Below, piece after piece: positions 34,113-42,103 of a DNA stretch of 64,000 nt. Origin of the DNA: Xylanimonas protaetiae (GTDB lineage Bacteria; Actinomycetota; Actinomycetes; Actinomycetales; Cellulomonadaceae); contig NZ_CP035493.1 in the NCBI RefSeq assembly GCF_004135385.1, forward strand, positions 2,981,440-3,045,439, written 5' to 3'. The first letter of the stretch is position 1, and each line of letters opens with the position of its first letter. The notes beneath the pieces are model-generated. The model was not told the origin of the DNA. It saw nothing but the letters and a program-made list of their open reading frames with translations, and made no database searches. A program made the translations under genes and the position numbers.

Positions 34113-34226
34113 CGGCGTCCGGCCGCGGGCCGCTCACGCCCCCGCCCCCGCGGGTGTGAGGACAACGTTCCCGGAGGGTAACCGGCCGCGCGTCCGCGGG
34201 TAACGGCGCGTTCCTACCGTCGTGGC
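34113..34226 (+). promoter_or_regulatory. nirB promoter region with paired GGTAAC boxes
   Basis: TACCGT (34215-34220) is followed by six bases and the ATG at 34227, a leaderless arrangement. GGTAAC occurs at 34177-34182 and 34199-34204, exactly 22 bases apart (two helical turns), with a GACAAC at 34161-34166. These resemble half-sites of the nitrogen regulator GlnR (gTnAC/GnAAC boxes) that controls nitrite reductase genes in other actinobacteria. The 11-base alternate box is not conserved, so this is tentative. Confidence 0.45.
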
Positions 34227-36863
34227 ATGAGCGGATCACAGGCACGATCGCAGGCACCGGGCAGGGTGGTCGTCGTCGGCGGCGGCATGGTCGCCCAGCG
34301 GCTCGTCGAGGCGCTGCGCGCCCGGGACGAGGCCGGCGCGTGGCACGTGGACGTCTTCGCGGAGGAGCCGCGCCTCCCGTACGACCGCGTCCAGCTCACC
34401 AAGTACTTCGAGGCGCGCGACGCCGACGAGCTCGCCCTCGGCGACCCCGCCCTGTGGGCCGACCCGCTCGTGACCCTGCACCGCGACGTGAAGGTCGAGT
34501 CGATCGACCGCGAGGCGCGCACGGTCACGGACCGCCTGGGCCGCGTGCACGCGTACGACGAGCTCGTGCTCGCCACGGGCTCGTACGCCGCCGTCCCGCC
34601 CATCCCGGGCAACGACCTGCCCGGCGTGTTCGTGTACCGCACGGTGGACGACGTCGCGGCGCTGCGCGGCTGGGTCGAGCAGAAGCGGCGCGACTACCCG
34701 GCGGGCAGGCCCGTGCGCGGCGCCGTCATCGGCGGCGGCCTGCTGGGCCTGGAGGCGGCGGGGGCGCTGACGGCGCTCGACGCGCACGCCACCGTGATCC
34801 AGTTCGGCACGCACCTCATGGACGTGCAGACCGACCTGGGCGGCGGGCAGGCGCTGGCCCGGCTCATCAACGCCAAGGGCATCGGCGTGCGATGCAGCAC
34901 CGCCACGCAGGCCATGAGGCCGCACCGCCGCACGGGCCACGTGGGTCGCCTCGAGTTCGCCGACGGGGGCCGCCTGGACGTCGACGTCGTCGTGCTCGCC
35001 ACGGGCGTGCGCCCGCGCGACGAGCTCGCCCGCGCGGCCGGCCTGGAGGTGGGCGCGCGCGGCGGCGTCGTCGTCGACCTGGCGTGCCGCACGTCCGACG
35101 AGCATGTCCACGCGATCGGCGAGGTCGCCGCCGTCGAGGGCGTCTGCTACGGCCTGGTGGCCCCCGGCTACGCGATGGCGGAGGTGGTCGTCGACCGCCT
35201 GCTCGGCGGCGAGGCCACCTTCCCGGGCGCGGACACCGCGACCAAGCTCAAGCTGAACGGCGTCGACGTCGCCAGCTTCGGCGACGCGCACGCCCGCACG
35301 CCCGGCGCGGTCGAGGTGGTCTGGGCGGACCCCGTCGCCGGGGTGTACAAGAAGCTCGTCCTGTCCGACGACGCGACGACGCTGCTCGGCGGCGTGTTCG
35401 TCGGCGACGCCGCCCCGTACGCGTCGCTGCGCCCGATGCTCGGCGCGACCCTCCCGGGCGACCCGTCCGCGTACCTGCTGCCGGAGGGCACGGGCGGCGC
35501 ACCGAACCTCGACCTGCCCGACGACGCCAACGTCTGCTCGTGCAACAACGTCTCCGCGGGCGCGATCCGCGCGGCGGTCACCGAGCACGGCTGCACCGAC
35601 CTGGCCGGCGTCAAGGCGTGCACGCGGGCGGGCACCACGTGCGGGTCCTGCCTGCCGCTCGTCAAGAAGATCGCCACCACGGAGCTGGAGAAGGCGGGCG
35701 TGACCGTCTCCACGGCGCTGTGCGAGCACTTCGCGCTGTCCCGGGCCGGCCTGTTCGAGGCCGTCCGCGTCGCCGGGCTGCACACCTTCTCCGAGATCCT
35801 CGACCGGCTCGGGCAGGGCGGGCGCGGCTGCGACATCTGCCGCCCCGTCATCGGCTCCATCCTCGCGAGCCTCGGCAACGGCCACGTGCTCGCGGGCGAG
35901 CAGGCCACCCTGCAGGACACCAACGACCACGTGCTCGCCAACATGCAGAAGGACGGCACGTACTCGGTGGTGCCGCGCATGCCCGGCGGCGAGGTCACCC
36001 CCGAGGGCCTCATCGCCGTCGGCGAGGTCGCGCGCGACTTCGGCCTCTACACGAAGATCACCGGCGGGCAGCGCGTCGACATGTTCGGCGCCCGCATCGA
36101 GCAGCTCCCCGCCATCTGGCAGCGGCTCGTCGACGCCGGCTTCGAGTCCGGCCACGCCTACGGCAAGTCGCTGCGCACCGTGAAGTCCTGCGTCGGGTCC
36201 ACGTGGTGCCGCTACGGCGTCCAGGACTCCGTCGGCATGGCCGTCCAGCTCGAGCTGCGCTACCGCGGCCTGCGCTCCCCGCACAAGCTCAAGCTCGGCG
36301 TGTCCGGCTGCGCCCGCGAGTGCGCCGAGGCGCGCGCCAAGGACGTCGGCGTCATCGCCACCGAGAAGGGCTGGAACGTGTACGTCGGCGGCAACGGCGG
36401 CTTCTCCCCGAAGCACGCCCGCCTCCTCGCGGAGGACCTCACCGACGACGAGCTCGTCCGCACCATCGACCGGTTCCTGCTCTACTACGTGCGCACCGCC
36501 GACCGCCTCCAGCGCACCGCCGCCTGGCTCGACGACGTCGAGGGCGGCCTCGACCACGTCCGCGCCGTCGTCCTCGACGACGCGCTCGGCATCTGCGCCG
36601 ACCTCGACGCCCAGATGGCCTCCCACGTCGACGCCTACGAGGACGAGTGGAAGGCCGTCCTGGACGACCCCGACAAGCTCGCCCGGTTCTCCAGCTTCGT
36701 CAACGCGCCCACCACCCCCGACCCCGACCTCGCCTACGTGGCCGAGCGCGGCCAGCGCCGCCCCGCCACGGCGTCCGAGCGCGCGGCCGGCGCCGACCTG
36801 CTCGGCGCCCCCGTCCTGGTCGCCGGCGCCACCCTGCCCGTCCGCCGCCCCGAGGAGGCCTGA
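34227..36863 (+). CDS. nirB: assimilatory NAD(P)H nitrite reductase, large subunit
   Basis: 878 aa, full length. FAD/NAD(P) domain at 12-320 (VVVGGGMVAQRL, YDRVQLTKYF, LATGSYAAVPPIPG, VIGGGLLGLEAAG). A BFD-type [2Fe-2S] region has Cys437, 439, 472 and 475. A second Cys pair CDICRP follows, then a sulfite/nitrite-reductase ferredoxin-like domain. The siroheme/[4Fe-4S] ligands are Cys655, Cys661, Cys695 and Cys699 (CVGSTWC...CAREC). It reduces nitrite to ammonium with NirD. Leaderless ATG at 34227. The stop shares a base with the nirD start. Confidence 0.97.
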   Translation: MSGSQARSQAPGRVVVVGGGMVAQRLVEALRARDEAGAWHVDVFAEEPRLPYDRVQLTKYFEARDADELALGDPALWADPLVTLHRDVKVESIDREARTVTDRLGRVHAYDELVLATGSYAAVPPIPGNDLPGVFVYRTVDDVAALRGWVEQKRRDYPAGRPVRGAVIGGGLLGLEAAGALTALDAHATVIQFGTHLMDVQTDLGGGQALARLINAKGIGVRCSTATQAMRPHRRTGHVGRLEFADGGRLDVDVVVLATGVRPRDELARAAGLEVGARGGVVVDLACRTSDEHVHAIGEVAAVEGVCYGLVAPGYAMAEVVVDRLLGGEATFPGADTATKLKLNGVDVASFGDAHARTPGAVEVVWADPVAGVYKKLVLSDDATTLLGGVFVGDAAPYASLRPMLGATLPGDPSAYLLPEGTGGAPNLDLPDDANVCSCNNVSAGAIRAAVTEHGCTDLAGVKACTRAGTTCGSCLPLVKKIATTELEKAGVTVSTALCEHFALSRAGLFEAVRVAGLHTFSEILDRLGQGGRGCDICRPVIGSILASLGNGHVLAGEQATLQDTNDHVLANMQKDGTYSVVPRMPGGEVTPEGLIAVGEVARDFGLYTKITGGQRVDMFGARIEQLPAIWQRLVDAGFESGHAYGKSLRTVKSCVGSTWCRYGVQDSVGMAVQLELRYRGLRSPHKLKLGVSGCARECAEARAKDVGVIATEKGWNVYVGGNGGFSPKHARLLAEDLTDDELVRTIDRFLLYYVRTADRLQRTAAWLDDVEGGLDHVRAVVLDDALGICADLDAQMASHVDAYEDEWKAVLDDPDKLARFSSFVNAPTTPDPDLAYVAERGQRRPATASERAAGADLLGAPVLVAGATLPVRRPEEA

Positions 36864-37303
36864 TGTCCGCCGCCGTGTCCACCGCAGTGCCCACCGCCGA
36901 GCTCGCCCCGGTCTGCCCCCTGACCTCCCTCGCCGTCGAGCGCGGCGCCGCCGCCCTCGTCGCCGTCGACGGCACCCCGGTGCAGGTCGCGCTCTTCCGC
37001 CTGCACGACGACGCCGTGCTCGCCGTCCAGCAGGCCGACCCGTTCTCCGGCGCCAACGTCCTCGCGCGCGGCCTCGTCGGCACCCGCTCCGGCGAGCCCA
37101 CCGTCGCCTCCCCGGTCTACAAGCAGGTCTTCTCGCTGCGCACCGGCCGCTGCCTCGAGACGATGGGCTACCAGCCCGTCGCCGGCCACGGCCCCGACCT
37201 GACCACCTACGAGGTCGCCGTCCGCGACGGCGTCGTGCACGTCGGCGCCCCGCACGCCCCGGGTCACGGCACGGGTCACGACGCTGCGGGCGAGACCGCG
37301 TGA
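36863..37303 (+). CDS. nirD: nitrite reductase small subunit
   Basis: 146 aa Rieske-like fold of the NirD type. The region PVYKQVFSLRTGRCLE corresponds to the second Rieske loop but lacks the Cys-x-His ligands, as in other NirD proteins, so no cluster is expected. The first 20 residues are an Ala/Val/Thr-rich extension and the tail is Gly/His-rich. ATG in TGATG overlap with nirB. Associates with NirB. Confidence 0.93.
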   Translation: MSAAVSTAVPTAELAPVCPLTSLAVERGAAALVAVDGTPVQVALFRLHDDAVLAVQQADPFSGANVLARGLVGTRSGEPTVASPVYKQVFSLRTGRCLETMGYQPVAGHGPDLTTYEVAVRDGVVHVGAPHAPGHGTGHDAAGETA

Positions 37304-37384
37304 GCGCCGCCCCCGGCCGCGGACGACCTTCCTGCTCACGCGGCACGCCGGATACTCTGAGCCACCTGCCTCAGGAGGACTCGG
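37304..37384 (+). promoter_or_regulatory. promoter and ribosome site of the hemD-like gene
   Basis: TACTCT (37353-37358) is a good -10, giving a start near 37365. AGGAGG (37373-37378) then precedes ATG 37385. It is one of the few genes here with a conventional leader, so the hemD/cbiX pair can be transcribed apart from nirBD. Confidence 0.5.
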
Positions 37385-38548
37385 ATGACGCACGACCCGT
37401 CGCCCGCCACGGCGCCGTTCGTGGCTGAGCTGCGCCCGCTGGCACCCGTCATGGCCGGAGCCACCGTCCTCATCACGGCCGACCGCCGCTCCGGCGAGCT
37501 CGCCGCCGCACTCGAGCGCCGCGGCGCGCGCGTCCGGCACGCGCCCGCCCTCAGCATGGTCCCGCACGTCGACGACGAGACCCTCGTCGCCGCCACCCGG
37601 ACCCTGCTCGCCCACCCGCCCGACGTGCTCGTCGCCACCACCGGCGTCGGGTTCCGCGCCTGGATCGAGGCCGCCGACGCCCACGGGCTCGCCGACCAGC
37701 TCGCCACGGCGCTAGCGGGCACGCGCCTCGTCGCGCGCGGGCCCAAAGCGCGCGGGGCGATCCAGGCCGCCGGGCTCCAGGCCGACTGGGTGGCCGAGTC
37801 CGAGACGTCCGCCGAGGTGGCCGAGTGGCTCCTGTCGGAGGGCGTGGCGGGCCTGCACGTGGCCGTCCAGCAGCACGGGGCCGGGGCCGACGGCCTCGAC
37901 GTCGTCCTGGAGAAGGCGGGCGCCCGCGTCACCAACCTCGTCGTCTACCGGTGGGGGCCCGCGCCGGACCCGGCCGTCGTCGCCGAGTCCGCGCGCGCCG
38001 CGGCCGCCGGCGACGTCGACGCCGTCGTGTTCACGTCCGCGCCGGGCGCCGAGGCGTGGCTCACGGCCGCCGAGGAGGCCGGGTACGGCCCGCAGGTGAT
38101 CGAGCGGTTCCTCGCCGGCGACCTCGTCGCCGCCGCCGTGGGGCCCGTCACCGCCCGACCGCTGGTCCAGCGGGGCATCACGCCGGTCCAGCCGGAACGG
38201 GGCCGCCTGGGCGCCCTCGTGCGGGCGCTCGTGGCCCACTACGAGCGTGTCGAGTCGGTCGCGCTGGCCACGGTGGCCGGGCCCCTCGTGGTGCGCGCGC
38301 GCGTGGCCGTGCTCGACGGGCACGTGCTGCCCCTGTCGCCGACGGGCGTCGAGGTGCTGCGCCTGCTCGCCGCGGCAGGCGGCGCCGTCGTCTCGCGCGA
38401 GCGGGTGCTCGACGTGCTGCCCGGGGAGTCGCGCGACCCGCACGCCGTCGAGGTGGCCGTCGGGCGGCTGCGCGAGGCCGTCGGGCGCCGCGACCTGATC
38501 CGCACCGTCGTCAAGCGCGGCTACCGGATCGAGAGGGCCCATGGCTGA
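37385..38548 (+). CDS. uroporphyrinogen-III synthase-like protein fused to a winged-helix DNA-binding domain
   Basis: 387 aa. Residues ~15-275 are a HemD fold (GATVLITADRRSGELAAALERRGA; VFTSAPGAEAWL). Residues ~290-385 are an OmpR/PhoB-type winged helix: LSPTGVEVLRLLAAAGGAVVSRERV, VEVAVGRLREAVG and IRTVVKRGYRIE. Related HemD-winged-helix proteins sit beside nirBD in mycobacteria and are thought to regulate nitrate/nitrite assimilation. The N-domain may act as a sensor of a tetrapyrrole or related ligand, or remain an enzyme. Position directly after nirBD supports a regulatory role; enzyme activity is uncertain. Confidence 0.85.
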   Translation: MTHDPSPATAPFVAELRPLAPVMAGATVLITADRRSGELAAALERRGARVRHAPALSMVPHVDDETLVAATRTLLAHPPDVLVATTGVGFRAWIEAADAHGLADQLATALAGTRLVARGPKARGAIQAAGLQADWVAESETSAEVAEWLLSEGVAGLHVAVQQHGAGADGLDVVLEKAGARVTNLVVYRWGPAPDPAVVAESARAAAAGDVDAVVFTSAPGAEAWLTAAEEAGYGPQVIERFLAGDLVAAAVGPVTARPLVQRGITPVQPERGRLGALVRALVAHYERVESVALATVAGPLVVRARVAVLDGHVLPLSPTGVEVLRLLAAAGGAVVSRERVLDVLPGESRDPHAVEVAVGRLREAVGRRDLIRTVVKRGYRIERAHG

Positions 38549-39311
38549 CCTGCTCGCCGTCTCGCACGGCACGTCCTCGCCCACGGGCGCCGCGGCCGTC
38601 GCCGCGCTCGTCGACGCCGTGCGCGACCACCTCCGCGACCACCGTCTCGACCAGGAGGTCGACCACCGGGGCGGCCGCGTCGCGGGCGGGTTCGTCGACG
38701 TCCAGCAGCCCGACGTGCCCGCGAGCCTCGCCGCGCTCGGCGCGGACGGGCCCGGCGGCGCGCCCGTCGTGGTCGTCCCGCTGCTGCTCGCGGCCGGGTA
38801 CCACGTGCACGTCGACCTGCGCGACGACGTCGCCGCCGCGCGCGCGGCCGGGGCCGACGTGCGGCTCGCGGGCGCGCTCGGCCCGGACGACCGCCTCGTC
38901 GACGTGCTCCAGCGCCGCCTCGCGGAGGCGGGGCTGCGCGACGGCGACCACGTCGTGCTCGCCGCCGCCGGGTCCTCCGACGCCCGCGCCCTCGACGACT
39001 GCGAGGCCGTCGCCCGGGAGCTCGCCGCCCGGCTACGCACGCAGCCGGTCACCCTCGCGTACGTCTCGGCGGCGCAGCCGCGCGTGCCGGCCGCGGTCGC
39101 GGCGGCCCGCGGTCCGGCCGCGGCGTCGGGGGGCGGCGCGCCGCGTGTCGTCGTCGCGACCTTCCTGCTCGCGCCGGGCTACTTCGCCGACCTCGTCGCC
39201 GCCGCAGGCGGCGACGTGACGACGGCCCCGCTGCTGACCGCGGACGGGCCGATACCACCGGAGCTCGTCGCCATCGTGGCCGACCGGTTCGGCGCCGCGC
39301 TGGCGTCCTGA
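38541..39311 (+). CDS. CbiX-type sirohydrochlorin chelatase
   Basis: 256 aa, two repeats of the CbiX/SirB chelatase fold. The N-half has LAVSHGTSS with the metal-binding His. Another histidine pair lies in AAGYHVHVDL near 85-91. The C-half has VVVATFLLAPGYFAD. It likely inserts Fe2+ into sirohydrochlorin to make the siroheme of NirB; a cobalt role is possible but no other B12 genes are present. ATG lies within the hemD-like gene (8-base overlap). The uroporphyrinogen methyltransferase needed for siroheme is not in the window. Confidence 0.85.
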   Translation: MADLLAVSHGTSSPTGAAAVAALVDAVRDHLRDHRLDQEVDHRGGRVAGGFVDVQQPDVPASLAALGADGPGGAPVVVVPLLLAAGYHVHVDLRDDVAAARAAGADVRLAGALGPDDRLVDVLQRRLAEAGLRDGDHVVLAAAGSSDARALDDCEAVARELAARLRTQPVTLAYVSAAQPRVPAAVAAARGPAAASGGGAPRVVVATFLLAPGYFADLVAAAGGDVTTAPLLTADGPIPPELVAIVADRFGAALAS

Positions 39312-39316
39312 CGCCT

Positions 39317-39380
39317 GGTCCTGCGATGGCGCGCGGGACGACGGGCGCGCGGGACGACGTCGCAGGACCGTCGCAGGACC
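39317..39380. terminator. stem-loop between convergent cbiX-like and coiled-coil genes
   Basis: GGTCCTGCGA (39317-39326) pairs with TCGCAGGACC at 39360-39369. The same TCGCAGGACC recurs at 39371-39380, so two alternative closings exist. The intervening sequence holds an internal direct repeat of the type gcgcgcgggacgac. It can serve as a terminator in both directions. Confidence 0.5.
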
Positions 39381-39391
39381 CGGGGGCGTCG

Positions 39392-40792
39392 TCAGTCGAA
39401 GATGTCCCCGATGTCGTCGAGGATGCCGCCGAGCACCATGCCGCCCAGGATGCCGCCGAGCATGTTGCCGCCCGAGCGCTGTCCGCCGCCCTGCCAGCCG
39501 CCGTACCCGTACCCGCCCTGCCCGTAGCCCGGCTGCCCGTACCCGACGTTGGCCAGGTCGCGGTTCGCCAGCGCGGAGGCCTCGGCCGCCAGCGACGCGG
39601 CCCGGCGGGCGCGCGTGAGCTGCCGCTCGGGGTCGGCCTCGGCGCGCGCCTCGGACAGCTCGCGCTCCGCCTCGGCCAGGCGCGTGCGGGCCTCTGGCCC
39701 GACGGGCGCCCGGTAGTCGTCGACGGCGCGTCGCGCCGCCAGGACCTGCCGCTCGGCGTCGTCGAACGCGGTGCCGAGCTGGGCGCGCACGGCCTGCGCG
39801 CGCTGCCCGGCCGCGGCGACCGCCGCCACGGCGTCGTCGAGGGCCGTGTTGGCCTGCCGCACCCGGGTCAGCCCGCCCACGGGGTCGGCCGGCGCCCCGG
39901 GCGCGGGCAGCGACGCGAGCGCCTGCTCGAGCCCGGCGATGCCGGCGTCCACGGCGCCGGCGCGCTGCGCGGCGGGCAGGGCGCCGGCGGCGGCCAGCTC
40001 CTGGCGCGACTCGGCGATCATCGCGCCGAGGGTCGCCTCCGCCGACAGCGCGTCCATCTCGAACCGGTCGACGGCCTCCAGCAGCCCCTGCGCGCGGTGC
40101 ACGGCCTCCGTGCCGGCCGTCGCGGCGGCCTCGGCGTCCCGGCCGCGGTTCTCGGTGAGCTTCTTGGCGGCCACCTCGGCGCTGCGCCCGGCGAACTCCA
40201 GCAGCCGCTCGGCCTGCTCCGGGTTGGACGCCACGGCCTGCAGCGCGGCGGGCGTGTACCGGGCGGCGAGCCCGTCGATCGTGCCCTGCGCGACGGGGAC
40301 CGTGGCGCGCAGCCGCTCGGCGTCGGCGCGCACCGCCGCGATCGTCGACGGCGTGCGGCCCTGCGCCTCCCGGCGCGCGGCCAGGCCGGCGGTCTGCCGG
40401 GCGACGGCCTCGTCCGCGCCGCGGCACAGCTCGACGATGCGGGTCAGCCACGCGTGACGCTGCTCGTCGGTGTCCGGGACCTCGTCGTGCAGCAGCTGCT
40501 GGAGATGGAACGCCTCCTGCAGGTTCGTGCGGGCCGCGCGCAGCGCCGTCGTCAGCTCGCGCGCGTCCTGCTCGCCGAGCTGCGCGGTCGCGAACCCGGC
40601 CTCGTCGTCGGCGAGGCGCAGCCGCTCGTCGGTGCGCACCAGCGCGGTGCCGGCCTCCTTCTCGAGGCCCGCCAGGGACGCCGACAGCTGCGCCGCCTGC
40701 CTCTCCCGGTCCCGACGTCGTCCGAACACACCGAGAACCACAGCACCTCCCACGACCAGGGCACCGATCACCACGAGCCCGACGAACTCCAT
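39392..40792 (-). CDS. membrane-anchored coiled-coil protein with Gly/Tyr-rich tail
   Basis: 466 aa. One N-terminal membrane helix (about 3-22) is followed by FGRRRDRER and some 370 residues of charged, Ala/Gln/Glu-rich helix with coiled-coil character. The tail is Gly/Tyr/Gln-rich (GYGQPGYGQGGYGYGGW) and ends in repeated GGILGG-type residues and DDIGDIFD. The helical part resembles the region that follows the TPM domain in actinobacterial TPM-containing proteins, but no TPM domain is present. Function unknown; perhaps a cell-envelope scaffold. Leaderless start: TACGAT (40805 to 40800) lies 7 bases before ATG 40792. Confidence 0.75.
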   Translation of the reverse strand: MEFVGLVVIGALVVGGAVVLGVFGRRRDRERQAAQLSASLAGLEKEAGTALVRTDERLRLADDEAGFATAQLGEQDARELTTALRAARTNLQEAFHLQQLLHDEVPDTDEQRHAWLTRIVELCRGADEAVARQTAGLAARREAQGRTPSTIAAVRADAERLRATVPVAQGTIDGLAARYTPAALQAVASNPEQAERLLEFAGRSAEVAAKKLTENRGRDAEAAATAGTEAVHRAQGLLEAVDRFEMDALSAEATLGAMIAESRQELAAAGALPAAQRAGAVDAGIAGLEQALASLPAPGAPADPVGGLTRVRQANTALDDAVAAVAAAGQRAQAVRAQLGTAFDDAERQVLAARRAVDDYRAPVGPEARTRLAEAERELSEARAEADPERQLTRARRAASLAAEASALANRDLANVGYGQPGYGQGGYGYGGWQGGGQRSGGNMLGGILGGMVLGGILDDIGDIFD

Positions 40793-40842
40793 GCAAGGCA
40801 TCGTATGGGTGTTGCGGCGCCGCGGTACGGCAGGATGCGGGC

Positions 40843-41694
40843 ATGACGAGCCACCAGCCCGACGCCCGCACCATCGTGATGACCGGCGCGTCCGACGGCA
40901 TCGGGGCCGCCGCCGCCCGCGCGCTGCACGCGGCCGGGCACACCGTCGTCGTCGTGGGCCGCGACCCGGACAAGACGGCCCGGCTGGCCGGCGAGCTCGG
41001 CACCACCGGCCACGTCGCCGACTTCGCCCGCCTCGACGACGTCTCGCGCCTCGCCGCGGACCTCGTCGCGGCGCACCCGCGCATCGACGTGCTCGCCAAC
41101 AACGCCGGCGCCCTGCACGAGTCCTTCGCCACCACCGCCGACGGGTTCGAGCGCACCTTCCAGGTGGACCACCTGGCCCCCTACCTGCTCACGCGCCTGC
41201 TGCTCGGCAACGTCCTCGCCGCGCGCGGCAGCGTCCTGTGGACCTCCAGCGCCGCCGCCCGCACCGTGCGCACCCTCGACCCGGCCACGCTCGGCACCCC
41301 CGACCCCGGCGCCCGGTACCGGCCGCTGCGCGCCTACGCCGAGGCCAAGGCCGCCGGGCTGCTCGCCATGGCCGAGCTGCACCGCCGCGTCGCGGGCCGC
41401 GGCGTGACCACCGCGGCGTTCCACCCCGGCGTCGTCGGCTCCCACTTCTCCGCCGACGGCGACGGCGTCGTCGGCTGGTTCTACCGGTCCCGCCTCAAGG
41501 ACGTCCTCTTGTCCTCCCCGGCGAAGGGCGCCGAGCAGCTCGTCGCGATGGCGTCCGCCCGGGACTGGGAGCCCGGCCTGTACTACGAGCGCGGCCGCCC
41601 GGCCCGCCGCCAGCCGCCGGTGCTCGCGGACGAGGCCCTGGCCGGCGCGGCGTGGGAGCGCACCGAGGACCTGCTCGCCGCGCACGTCGAGTGA
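40843..41694 (+). CDS. short-chain dehydrogenase/reductase
   Basis: 283 aa classical-type SDR. NAD(P)-binding TGASDGIG near 15-22, NNAG near 86-89, Ser in WTSSAAA and the active-site YAEAK (Tyr-x-x-x-Lys). The extended C-terminus is like retinol-dehydrogenase/WW-domain oxidoreductase-like SDRs. Substrate unknown. Divergent from the coiled-coil gene across 50 bases. CAGGAT at 40831-40836 lies 6 bases before the ATG, a weaker form of the leaderless pattern. Confidence 0.9.
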   Translation: MTSHQPDARTIVMTGASDGIGAAAARALHAAGHTVVVVGRDPDKTARLAGELGTTGHVADFARLDDVSRLAADLVAAHPRIDVLANNAGALHESFATTADGFERTFQVDHLAPYLLTRLLLGNVLAARGSVLWTSSAAARTVRTLDPATLGTPDPGARYRPLRAYAEAKAAGLLAMAELHRRVAGRGVTTAAFHPGVVGSHFSADGDGVVGWFYRSRLKDVLLSSPAKGAEQLVAMASARDWEPGLYYERGRPARRQPPVLADEALAGAAWERTEDLLAAHVE

Positions 41695-41870
41695 GGCCCG
41701 CGTCGCGCGTGAACGCGTCGCGCGTGAACGCGTCGCGCGTGAACGCCAGGTGGCGTTTGGGCGACATCCCGCCGAAAACTCTGGTTCGACGTCGTCGCGG
41801 GGCGTACATTCGGCTGCAGGCAGGGCACCTGGCGCTGCACGCACACGCACGAGCACACGAAGGAGGCACC
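41695..41870. other. intergenic region with 15-bp repeats and a candidate promoter
   Basis: Holds three 15-bp tandem repeats (41700-41744), then a more ordinary stretch with a TACATT hexamer (41805-41810) usable as -10 for the short ORF that starts at 41871. No other gene is seen. Confidence 0.5.
41700..41744. repeat. three 15-bp tandem repeats after the SDR gene
   Basis: Exact copies of gcgtcgcgcgtgaac at 41700-41714, 41715-41729 and 41730-41744, starting six bases after the SDR stop. Non-coding on the plus strand after the stop. Confidence 0.9.
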
Positions 41871-41999
41871 GTGACCCCTTGGTCGATCGCACCGACGCGC
41901 GGCGTCGTCGTCGCGCGCCCGGAGCTGGGCGCGCAGCGGCGCTTCGACCTGCACCGCACCGATCTCATCGACCATTCCTGCGGCCCTCACCACGCCTGA
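41871..41999 (+). CDS. 42-aa leader-like peptide upstream of HNH gene
   Basis: GTG 41871 with a strong AAGGAGG seven bases upstream and TGA at 41997-41999. The peptide starts VTPWSIAPTRGVVVARPEL, has a basic AQRRFDLHRTDL middle and ends HSCGPHHA. It is followed immediately by two hairpins and then the HNH gene, so it looks like a leader peptide or small protein co-transcribed with that gene. No family is recognised. The good ribosome site and upstream TACATT support expression. The length is short, so coding status is unproven. Confidence 0.45.
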   Translation: MTPWSIAPTRGVVVARPELGAQRRFDLHRTDLIDHSCGPHHA

Positions 42000-42054
42000 C
42001 GGGCATCGCCCGGTCAGCCCCGGAGCCGTCGCAGGGACCTGTCCCTGGGCGGCT
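42000..42054 (+). terminator. attenuator-like double hairpin between leader ORF and HNH gene
   Basis: First hairpin: CGGGC (42000-42004) with GCCCG (42008-42012), starting one base after the leader ORF stop. Second: AGCCG 42024-42028 and CAGGGAC 42032-42038 pair with GTCCCTG 42041-42047 and CGGCT 42050-42054, followed by ttcgtcgtc. Their position right after a short ORF suggests attenuation; inferred. Confidence 0.45.
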
Positions 42055-42093
42055 TTCGTCGTCCTGGGACCTTGTACGACCGACGACGACGAA
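42055..42093 (+). promoter_or_regulatory. inverted repeat abutting the HNH ribosome site
   Basis: TTCGTCGTC (42055-42063) is complementary to GACGACGAA (42085-42093), whose last bases run into the AAGGAGG ribosome site (42092-42098) of the HNH gene. Folding would partly mask initiation. Confidence 0.5.
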
Positions 42094-42103
42094 GGAGGCG
42101 ACC

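Noticed and set aside
37385-38548. Two-component response regulator
   Set aside because: The winged helix is OmpR-like, but the N-terminus is a HemD fold without the phosphorylatable Asp of a receiver domain.
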